From an uncultured Collinsella sp. (GTDB taxonomy: Bacteria > Actinomycetota > Coriobacteriia > Coriobacteriales > Coriobacteriaceae), in NCBI GenBank assembly GCA_900540095.1, contig UQEO01000042.1:1-15355 (forward strand): a DNA stretch of 15,355 nucleotides, given 5' to 3'. A model generated the notes under the pieces. The model was given only the letters and a program-made list of their open reading frames with translations, had not been told where the DNA came from and did no database searches. The number at the start of each line of letters is the position of its first letter. Positions within the stretch are counted from its first letter, which is position 1. Both the position numbers and the translations under genes were made by a program. Of the stretch, positions 6,986 through 12,179 are shown one piece after another.

Positions 6986-7391
6986 CCTCAAGCCGCGCCC
7001 ATTCGTGCGGATCGTAGACCTTTACGTGCTTGTTGGGCTTGCCGCTCCAGTACTCCTCGTCCATAAAGGGCAGATATGCCTGAACGCCGGGGCAGATAAA
7101 GGGAATCCGCTGCTGTTGCAGTCGCTCGCGCTGGCGCTGCTCCAGGTGCGCCTCGGATATGACGGTCGGCATACCGGACAGCTCGACGAGGCTTGCCTGG
7201 ATTCGCTTAAGGTCGGGGAGTCCCGCGTGCCATGACACCCGCATGATCAAAAAGGATGCTCGGCGGTATTTTGCCTGCATCACCGTGATGGCGGGACGCA
7301 GTGTGGGATGGATTTTGTCCCGTTCGGGCCAAAGGTCAGCAGTGATCTCGAGGCCCAGGGTCTCCCATAGGTAATCAAGCTCTTCGTCCAT
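6981..7391 (-). CDS. Conserved-looking small protein of unknown function
   Basis: The 136-residue product is acidic at the N-terminus (MDEELDYLWETLG), has an LPDLKRIQASLVELSG stretch in the middle and ends with RIPFICPGVQAYLPF followed by a charged tail. I do not recognise it with confidence. The IPF-x-x-x-G-x-Q-x-YLPF pattern recalls small uncharacterised proteins in Firmicutes and Actinobacteria that are sometimes labelled as regulators, but this is a weak memory-based impression. No membrane segment or signal peptide is present. ATG at 7391 is preferred over an upstream in-frame TTG at 7412 because GAGG lies just before it; neither has a strong ribosome site. It is convergent with the Spx/ArsC gene, with the hairpin array between them. 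Codon use looks like that of the neighbours. Confidence 0.75.
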   Translation of the reverse strand: MDEELDYLWETLGLEITADLWPERDKIHPTLRPAITVMQAKYRRASFLIMRVSWHAGLPDLKRIQASLVELSGMPTVISEAHLEQRQRERLQQQRIPFICPGVQAYLPFMDEEYWSGKPNKHVKVYDPHEWARLED

Positions 7392-7555
7392 GGCGCCTCG
7401 ATATCCGTGCAATGATGACGGTTCGATTGTGCCATCAGCCGTGAGTGCTGCATTGTTGTAATCTACCAGCGGTAGATGTGGGATGTTTTACGGGCTTTGA
7501 CGCCGTAGGTGTCGCTGGTGCTTCACAGGTCCTTCACGTGTTGGACTAAATTAGG

Positions 7556-7590
7556 CCAATTTGACTGAATTTCAAAAAAGTCAAAATTGG
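7556..7590. promoter_or_regulatory. Inverted repeat upstream of the tRNA promoter
   Basis: CCAATTTGACT (7556-7566) is complementary to AGTCAAAATTGG (7579-7590) with one bulged base and a 12-nt A/T-rich loop. It lies directly upstream of the -35 element at 7594, where an upstream activating or protein-binding site would be. There is no terminator T-tract on either strand. Apart from this, the stretch 7413-7555 shows nothing I can support. Confidence 0.4.
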
Positions 7591-7593
7591 GGC

Positions 7594-7622
7594 TTGCGTC
7601 ACGGCGAGACTTCCCGTATATT
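7594..7622 (+). promoter_or_regulatory. Promoter of the tRNA-Gln/tRNA-Glu unit
   Basis: A -35 box TTGCGT (7594-7599) and a -10 box TATATT (7617-7622) are separated by 17 bases, about 45 bases before the first tRNA. The spacing is ideal and no other gene intervenes. Confidence 0.7.
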
Positions 7623-7666
7623 TCTTTCTTGCGCAAAGGCACAGCCGAGCGCAGCGATGCAGTCAT

Positions 7667-7740
7667 TGGGATGTCGTCTAATGGCAGGACAGCGGATTCT
7701 GGTTCCGTCAATGGGGGTTCGACTCCCTCCATCCCAGCCA
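7667..7740 (+). tRNA. tRNA-Gln (CUG anticodon)
   Basis: A complete cloverleaf can be folded: acceptor TGGGATG with CATCCCA, D-arm GTC with GAC, anticodon stem GCGGA with TCCGT around loop TTCTGGT (anticodon CTG), T-arm with TTCGACT loop, discriminator G and an encoded CCA end. It is co-transcribed with the tRNA-Glu 17 bases downstream. Confidence 0.96.
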
Positions 7741-7757
7741 TTGCATTTGCTACATAT

Positions 7758-7834
7758 GGCCCGTTCGTCTAGCGGTTTAGGACGCCGCCCTCTCAAGGCG
7801 GAGATCACCAGTTCGAATCTGGTACGGGCTACCA
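7758..7834 (+). tRNA. tRNA-Glu (CUC anticodon)
   Basis: The cloverleaf has acceptor GGCCCGT with ACGGGCT (first pair G-T), anticodon stem CCGCC with GGCGG around loop CTCTCAA (anticodon CTC), T-arm CCAG-TTCGAAT-CTGG, discriminator A and an encoded CCA. Confidence 0.96.
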
Positions 7835-7844
7835 AAATTGAACG

Positions 7845-7872
7845 CCCGGGCCTCGTAAGAGACCCGGGTTTT
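7845..7872 (+). terminator. Terminator of the tRNA unit
   Basis: CCCGGG-c-CTC (7845-7854) pairs with GAG-a-CCCGGG (7859-7868) around GTAA, followed by TTTT (7869-7872). Confidence 0.85.
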
Positions 7873-7928
7873 GTGTATTGACCGTATATACGGCGCCTGC
7901 CGTGTTTCGCTCAGATCGAGGAGTAGCC

Positions 7929-8846
7929 ATGGATCTGCCCATCAGCTTGCAAGACATCACGTATGCCGAGAACTATCTGGCGCAGGGCGACCTGGCTACG
8001 GCGACGCCGCTGCTGGAGCGTCTGGTGGAGCTCGCCGAGGAGTATATTGATGCTGAGTGCAAGACGGAGGAGAAGCGTCAATACTTTAGCTTCGATAGCA
8101 AGTTTGAGCGCTTGGCCTATCGCCGCGTGGAGAAGGATCCGCGCGAGCTCGTGCAGGTCGAGGTGCCGTTTGACCGCCTGTACTCTGATATGGCGTTTGC
8201 CTACATTCGCCAGCAGGATTATGTGAGCGCTCGTAATGCCCTGATGCAGGCTGTGCGTTGGGACCCCATGAACTGCAACTATCGCCTGGATCTGGCCGAG
8301 CTGTTCCGCGCACTCGAGGACAAGCAGGAATGGGCATCGCTCTCGTTCTCGGTGCTGGAGCGTGCAAGCGATGGCAAGTGCGCCGCCCGCGCTTACGCCA
8401 ATCTAGGTCAGTACTTCTTGGAGCCCGAGACCGAGAACGTTTCGGCTGCCGTGGGCTGCGCGCGTCTGGCGCTGCGCCTGGCGCCCAACGATGCGCATAC
8501 GACGCGCCTGCTCAACAAGATCCATACTACCTATCCGGATGCCGCCGAGGAGAGCGACGAGCACGTGATGGGCGAGCTGGCGTTGCAAGGCGTGCCGACC
8601 TCGCCTTCGGCCGAGATTGCCATCTGCCTGATTATGTGCGCGACCGATGCTGCAAGCGACGGCGACAAGCAGGAGGCGACGCGCCTGACGGTGCGTGCTC
8701 GCGACTTGGTGGGCGAGGAAGCCTGCGCGGCGATTATCAAACTGGTGCGCGAGAGCGATGCTGAGCTCAATGCCGAGCGCAAGGCAAAGCGCGAGGCTGC
8801 GGGCTCAAACGCCGATGGCGCCAAGGAGGCCGGCGATGCCCAGTAA
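7929..8846 (+). CDS. Tetratricopeptide-repeat (TPR) protein, translationally coupled to smpB
   Basis: The 305-residue soluble protein consists mainly of paired helices. TPR-like units are visible at about 83-116 (DMAFAYIRQQDYVSARNALM then a WDP turn), about 118-150 and about 153-187 (ARAYANLGQYF ... ARLALRLAPND), with a weaker helical pair at 10-40. Residues 280-305 form a charged, Ala/Glu/Lys-rich tail. TPRs mediate protein-protein contacts; the partner is unknown. ATG at 7929 is chosen because CGAGGAG (7917-7923) lies five bases upstream; an in-frame extension back to 7878 has no ribosome site. The stop codon overlaps the start of smpB by 11 bases, so the two are co-translated, suggesting a link to ribosome rescue or simply operon packing. 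No specific family name is recognised. Confidence 0.88.
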   Translation: MDLPISLQDITYAENYLAQGDLATATPLLERLVELAEEYIDAECKTEEKRQYFSFDSKFERLAYRRVEKDPRELVQVEVPFDRLYSDMAFAYIRQQDYVSARNALMQAVRWDPMNCNYRLDLAELFRALEDKQEWASLSFSVLERASDGKCAARAYANLGQYFLEPETENVSAAVGCARLALRLAPNDAHTTRLLNKIHTTYPDAAEESDEHVMGELALQGVPTSPSAEIAICLIMCATDAASDGDKQEATRLTVRARDLVGEEACAAIIKLVRESDAELNAERKAKREAAGSNADGAKEAGDAQ

Positions 8847-9306
8847 GCGCGAGCGCAAGCTCATTTCCAAGAATCGCTCGGCACATCACGAGTACTTTAT
8901 CGATGAGACCTTTGAGTGCGGCATTGAACTGAGCGGCACCGAGGTCAAGTCGATTCGCGAGCGCGCCTGCCAGATCACCGATACCTTCGCGCTGATCCGC
9001 GGCGGGGAGTGCTGGCTCGTCGGCCTGCATATCCACCCTTATAGCCATGGTGGCGTGTGGAATCGCGATCCCGACCGTCGGCGTCGTCTGCTGCTGCACC
9101 GCAAGGAGATCGACTTTCTTGACGGCAAACTTCGCAACCGTGGTTATGCGCTGGTTCCGTTGGAGCTCTACTTTAATACCGACGGCCGCGTAAAGCTGCT
9201 GCTGGGTCTGGGTCGCGGCAAGAAGCTCTACGACAAGCGCGAGGACATGGCCAAGCGTGATGTCCAACGCGAGATCGACCGCGCCCTCAAAGAGCGCAAT
9301 CGCTGA
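8836..9306 (+). CDS. smpB: SsrA-binding protein SmpB
   Basis: SmpB binds tmRNA and delivers it to ribosomes stalled on messages without a stop codon, allowing tagging of the nascent chain and ribosome recycling. The 156 residues show the family marks: N-terminal NRSAHHEYFI (13-22), GIELSGTEVKSIR (29-41), the HPYSHGG region (67-73) and the C-terminal GKKLYDKRED (128-137), which enters the decoding centre. Length is normal. AAGGAGG at 8823-8829 lies six bases before ATG and inside the end of the TPR gene. No ssrA (tmRNA) gene, often next to smpB, is visible downstream. A strong terminator follows at 9428-9462. Confidence 0.98.
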   Translation: MPSKRERKLISKNRSAHHEYFIDETFECGIELSGTEVKSIRERACQITDTFALIRGGECWLVGLHIHPYSHGGVWNRDPDRRRRLLLHRKEIDFLDGKLRNRGYALVPLELYFNTDGRVKLLLGLGRGKKLYDKREDMAKRDVQREIDRALKERNR

Positions 9307-9318
9307 CCACCCTTCATA

Positions 9319-9385
9319 AGTTGCGGTGGAATACGGACTGTTTTGCCTGTTTGAGGGGCTATTCAGTCCCTATTTCACCGCAACT
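9319..9385. repeat. Dispersed palindromic repeat, copy 2 (complete)
   Basis: The 22-nt left arm (9319-9340, starting AGTTGCGGTGGAATA) is complementary to the right arm (9364-9385) at 20 of 22 positions, with a 23-nt loop (9341-9363). The right arm is identical over 22 nt to 35-56, and the loop has the same length as in that copy although its sequence differs. The element lies between smpB and the terminator. Confidence 0.88.
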
Positions 9386-9427
9386 GCGGGCGTCTCATCT
9401 TTCTTACTGTTCTGACACATATGTCTC

Positions 9428-9462
9428 AAAGGCGGCGTCCGTTATGGGTGCCGCCTTTTTTT
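9428..9462 (+). terminator. Rho-independent terminator downstream of smpB
   Basis: A 13-bp stem (AAAGGCGGC at 9428-9436 pairing with 9450-9458, extended inward by four pairs including G-T) has a 5-nt loop and is followed by seven T residues (9456-9462). Confidence 0.92.
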
Positions 9463-9513
9463 GTGGGTACATACATTCATGAGGTTCCAACCCGAGCTAG
9501 GGGAGTGATCGTT

Positions 9514-10017
9514 ATGGACAAAACTGCGTTCTTTACCATGCCGAGCGGTCTGTACGTGGTGAGCGCTGCGGCAGACGGGCTGCGTGCCGGCTGCGTCATC
9601 AACACTGCGGTGCAGGTGACGTCCATGCCGCCGCGTATTTCGGTTGCCGTGAACAAGGACAATGTCACCTCGGGCGTCATCGCATCGGCCAAAGCGTTCG
9701 CGCTGACCGTGATCGATCAGACCGCCGATATGCTCTACATCGGTAACTTTGGGTTCCGCACCAGCAGCGATTACGACAAGTTTGCCAAGTATGAGACCCA
9801 CGAGACCACTCTGGGCATGCCCTATGTGCCCGAGCACGCGGCGGCGCTGTTTAGCTGCCATTTGATCGACACTGTGGATGTGGGCACGCATCTGCTGTTT
9901 ATTGGCGAGGTCGAGGATGCCGAGCGCCTGAGCGACGAGACGCCACTGACGTACGACTACTATCACAAGGTGCTAAAGGGCAAGACGCCGCCCAAAGCCT
10001 CGTCGTATCAAGGCTAG
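9514..10017 (+). CDS. Flavin reductase-like protein (N-terminal module of high-molecular-weight rubredoxin type)
   Basis: The 167-residue protein matches the FMN-binding flavin reductase-like domain: SGLYVVSAAADGLRAG (11-26), NTAVQVTSMPP (30-40), ISVAVNKDN (42-50) and GNFGFRTSSDYDKF (77-90). The C-terminal YYHKVLKGKTPPKASSY (149-165) is the sequence that in high-molecular-weight rubredoxins (Hrb) joins the flavin domain to a rubredoxin domain. Here the protein stops just after it, and a separate rubredoxin follows 88 bases on, so the electron-transfer pair is probably encoded as two proteins. Hrb-type proteins transfer electrons from NAD(P)H to flavodiiron proteins for oxygen or NO detoxification in anaerobes; no flavodiiron gene is visible here. 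ATG at 9514 is favoured by AGGGGAG (9499-9505); the frame is open further upstream through the terminator, which cannot be coding. Confidence 0.88.
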   Translation: MDKTAFFTMPSGLYVVSAAADGLRAGCVINTAVQVTSMPPRISVAVNKDNVTSGVIASAKAFALTVIDQTADMLYIGNFGFRTSSDYDKFAKYETHETTLGMPYVPEHAAALFSCHLIDTVDVGTHLLFIGEVEDAERLSDETPLTYDYYHKVLKGKTPPKASSYQG

Positions 10018-10031
10018 AAATGTTCTAAAAA

Positions 10032-10074
10032 TACTTGCATTATGTTATTGAGAATATATACTAATAAGCAAGTA
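10032..10074 (+). promoter_or_regulatory. Promoter with overlapping dyad upstream of rubredoxin
   Basis: A -35-like TTGCAT (10035-10040) and a -10-like TATACT (10057-10062) are separated by 16 bases. A perfect 7-bp inverted repeat, TACTTGC (10032-10038) and GCAAGTA (10068-10074), encloses the promoter and extends inward by TTAT/ATAA with one bulged A. This suggests a repressor or redox-sensor site controlling the rubredoxin gene independently of the upstream flavin reductase gene. Confidence 0.55.
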
Positions 10075-10105
10075 CACCAGCAGTCACGTTCGAGAGGAGA
10101 ACATC

Positions 10106-10249
10106 ATGGCTGAGGAGAAGAAGACGTATAAGTTTGTGTGCACCGTTTGCGGTTACGAGGTTGAGGTCGACACGCCCGAGCTGCCCGAGGACTACGTATG
10201 CCCGGTCTGCGGCGTCGGCCCCGATGAGTTTGAGCTCGTCGAGGAGTAA
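10106..10249 (+). CDS. Short rubredoxin
   Basis: The 47-residue protein carries two rubredoxin knuckles, CTVCGYE (12-18) and CPVCGVGPDEFE (32-43), giving the four cysteines (12, 15, 32, 35) that bind one iron atom. Only 16 residues separate the two knuckles, whereas classical rubredoxins have about 29; the usual YDP-GDP-GI-PGT segment is missing. It therefore resembles a minimal rubredoxin or the rubredoxin-like end of rubrerythrins. It is a small electron carrier, most likely partnered by the flavin reductase-like protein upstream. A good ribosome site (GAGAGGAGA, 10092-10100) precedes ATG, and a strong terminator follows. Confidence 0.9.
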   Translation: MAEEKKTYKFVCTVCGYEVEVDTPELPEDYVCPVCGVGPDEFELVEE

Positions 10250-10288
10250 CTCGTAGACACACGGCGAAAGCCGAACATAGCTCTGTCC

Positions 10289-10324
10289 AAGGGTCCCGGT
10301 CGAATTCTCGGCCGGGACCCTTTT
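10289..10324 (+). terminator. Rho-independent terminator after rubredoxin
   Basis: A 15-bp stem (10289-10303 with 10308-10322, one G-T pair) has an ATTC loop and a short T-run (10321-10324). Confidence 0.9.
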
Positions 10325-10354
10325 GATTTATCTGACGGTTTAAAACGGTCTCAC

Positions 10355-10371
10355 GTGTTACAGATTAAGAC
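10355..10371. repeat. Lone arm of the 80-bp palindrome family
   Basis: GTGTTACAGATTAAGAC matches the right arm of the array at 11779-11995 (14 of 16 core positions against TGTTACAGATCGAGAC). No left arm is found at the expected 25-nt loop distance; TTTATCTGAC at 10327-10336 is at best a decayed partner. It lies just downstream of the mntH stop codon, on the opposite side of the gene from the array. Confidence 0.6.
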
Positions 10372-10400
10372 GTTATATCTGGACAGCCACGCCATCCCAA

Positions 10401-11657
10401 TTACATTCCCGTTAGCAGCACGATGTCGAGAATCGTCACGATGGCACCGATCCCTACGAGCAGCGCGTTGAGCGGGCGCGAGTTGACGTATTTGCCCATG
10501 ACACGGCGTGAGCTGGTGAGCCGTATGAGCACAAAGACCGTAATCGGCAACTGAAGCGACAGCAGCGCCTGACTCCAGATGAGACCCTCAAAAGGATTTG
10601 GGATGACCAAGCACGCCGCCACTGCGCCGACGAAACAAGCCGCCACCCCGATCGAGGAATGTCGGTCGTGGATGTCGTATTCCTCGTCGAACATGCCCGC
10701 GGTGATGGTGCCCGCCGCCATGCCCGCCGTCACACTACTCGATATGCCCGCAAACAGCAGTGCCACCGCAAAGATGGTCGAGCTTGCCGGGCCCAGAATG
10801 GGGGAGAGCGTGTCCGCTGCGACGGCGAGGTCGTCTACGACAATGCCGTGCGCAAAGAAGGTCGTTGCGGCCAGGATGACCATGGCCGAGTTGATCGCCC
10901 AGCCCACGCCCATCGAAAAGAGCGTGTCGAAGAGCTCGTAGCGCAGACGTTCCTCGATAACCTGCTCGCCTTGGCCTTCGAAGTGCATGGATTGGATGAC
11001 CTCGGAGTGCAGGAAGAGGTTGTGAGGCATAACAACCGCGCCTAGGACACTTACGATAATCGCGGCCGAGCCGGTGGGCATACTGGGTGTGATCCAGCTT
11101 GCGGCGGCCTGCGGCCAGTCGACCTTGACCAGCGTAAGCTCAGCCAAAAACGAGAGTCCTACCACGCCTACGAAGGCGATGATCCATCGCTCGGCGCGCT
11201 TGTAGGAGCTCGTCATGAGCATCGCCATCGATACTGCCGCCACGATGACGCAGCCGGCGCGCACGGGCAGTCCAAAGAGCATCTGGAGCGCGATCGCACC
11301 GCCCAGGACTTCGGCCATGGCGGTGGCGACCGTGGCTAGATACGCGCTGCCGAGTATCGCACGCCCGACGAGGCGGGGCAGGTGGGGCGTCGTGGCCTCG
11401 GCAAGACACATGCCCGTGGCGATGCCCAAGTGCGCCGCGTTGTGCTGCAGCACGATGAGCATAATTGTGGACAGCGTGACGATCCACAGCAGCGCGTAGC
11501 CAAACTGCGAGCCCGCGGCCATATTGGAGGCCCAGTTGCCCGGGTCGATAAAGCCGACGGTGACGAGCAACCCGGGGCCGATATGCCGCGCAATGTCTAG
11601 GCCTCCGTGACCACCGGTGCGCCGGGAACCAAAGTGTTGTTTGAGATGGTTGAGCAT
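10401..11657 (-). CDS. mntH: Nramp-family divalent metal (Mn2+) transporter
   Basis: The protein imports Mn2+ (and possibly Fe2+) with protons across the cytoplasmic membrane. The 418-residue product has about eleven hydrophobic helices. The Nramp metal-binding motif DPGN (38-41) lies in the first, and MPHN (210-213), with the metal-selective Met210 and His212, in the sixth. Both are intact, so it belongs to the Mn-transporting branch rather than to magnesium or metal-independent relatives. The N-terminal tail (1-25) is short and basic. ATG is supported by AGGAG six bases upstream (complement of 11664-11668). It is transcribed alone and divergently from gltB. A DtxR/MntR-like dyad 49 bases upstream of the start suggests manganese-dependent repression. 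No obvious terminator is seen after the stop codon on this strand. Confidence 0.95.
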   Translation of the reverse strand: MLNHLKQHFGSRRTGGHGGLDIARHIGPGLLVTVGFIDPGNWASNMAAGSQFGYALLWIVTLSTIMLIVLQHNAAHLGIATGMCLAEATTPHLPRLVGRAILGSAYLATVATAMAEVLGGAIALQMLFGLPVRAGCVIVAAVSMAMLMTSSYKRAERWIIAFVGVVGLSFLAELTLVKVDWPQAAASWITPSMPTGSAAIIVSVLGAVVMPHNLFLHSEVIQSMHFEGQGEQVIEERLRYELFDTLFSMGVGWAINSAMVILAATTFFAHGIVVDDLAVAADTLSPILGPASSTIFAVALLFAGISSSVTAGMAAGTITAGMFDEEYDIHDRHSSIGVAACFVGAVAACLVIPNPFEGLIWSQALLSLQLPITVFVLIRLTSSRRVMGKYVNSRPLNALLVGIGAIVTILDIVLLTGM

Positions 11658-11705
11658 GGTGCACTCCTGCGTGCCGTTTGTTTGACGCCGTAAAGGGTAC
11701 CCGTT

Positions 11706-11722
11706 TTAGGCTTAAAGGTTAA
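11706..11722. promoter_or_regulatory. Candidate metal-regulator (MntR/DtxR-type) operator of mntH
   Basis: The 17-bp sequence TTAGGCTTAAAGGTTAA is an imperfect palindrome (TTA-nn-CTT-n-AAG-nn-TAA, 12 of 16 symmetric positions). It resembles in layout the dyads bound by DtxR/MntR-family repressors. It lies 49 bases before the mntH start, where a promoter would be. No regulator gene is in the window, so the assignment is inference. Confidence 0.4.
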
Positions 11723-11778
11723 CCGAGACTAACAAAATTGTTGTATTTGAATAGGATGGGGAAAGGAGTTGCCGAAAT

Positions 11779-11995
11779 GTCTTGATCTGTAACAACTAGG
11801 GATGGAAATTGGACCTAGGTGTTACAGATCGAGACAGGAAGAAATGGTCCTATGGAAAATCTCGATCTGTAACAGTTAGCTGCAAAAACCGGCCCTTCGT
11901 GTTACAGATCGAGACAAACCAAAACTGTCCTGCAGAAAATCTCAATCTGTAACAGTTAGTCGTCGAAATTGGGTCTTACTGTTACAGATTGAGAT
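11779..11995. repeat. Tandem palindrome array, three units, exact 80-bp period
   Basis: Unit 1 pairs 11779-11794 with 11820-11835 (one G-T pair), unit 2 pairs 11860-11874 with 11900-11914 (perfect), unit 3 pairs 11939-11954 with 11980-11995 (perfect). The arm core is ATCTGTAACA / TGTTACAGAT. All three loops are exactly 25 nt and equivalent bases start at 11780, 11860 and 11940. Unit 3 has CTCAATCTG paired with CAGATTGAG where unit 2 has CTCGATCTG with CAGATCGAG, a compensated change. Spacers also share a GTCCT-nnn-GAAAA core. The array fills the gap between divergent mntH and gltB and has no coding potential I can support. Confidence 0.9.
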
Positions 11996-12078
11996 GTTTG
12001 AAGAGGTGAGCTAACAGGCCGAACTTGGGGCCTATGTTGTCGCCCTTGAGGTCGGCGGTGTCCACTCGTAGGGTGTGC

Positions 12079-12110
12079 GTTACGCGATTGTTTCGAAACG
12101 GGTGGGAAAC
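12079..12110 (+). promoter_or_regulatory. Possible nitrogen-regulator-type sites upstream of gltB
   Basis: GAAAC occurs at 12095-12099 and again at 12106-12110, exactly 11 bases apart, and GTTAC lies at 12079-12083. The first GAAAC is also the right half of the perfect palindrome GTTTCGAAAC (12090-12099). Actinobacterial GlnR sites are built of GTnAC and GAAAC half-sites on an 11-bp pitch; the match is partial, because GTTAC is 16 bases away. The remaining leader (11996-12179) shows no gene. Confidence 0.25.
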
Positions 12111-12179
12111 ACAACGGGCCGGCGATGCTCCTAGTATGCCTATTCAACTGACTGACTAAATATCTAGGGGAGGATCGCG

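Noticed and set aside
7561..7881. Open frames running through the tRNA genes
   Set aside because: Both tRNAs fold completely with encoded CCA ends; the overlapping frames have no ribosome sites.
9307..9513. tmRNA (ssrA) gene downstream of smpB
   Set aside because: I looked for the alanyl-tRNA-like ends and tag reading frame and found neither; the interval is explained by the palindrome and the terminator.
9421..9513. Upstream extension of the flavin reductase-like gene
   Set aside because: The extension would translate the smpB terminator hairpin and its T-tract; the internal ATG at 9514 has a proper ribosome site and matches the family's N-terminus.
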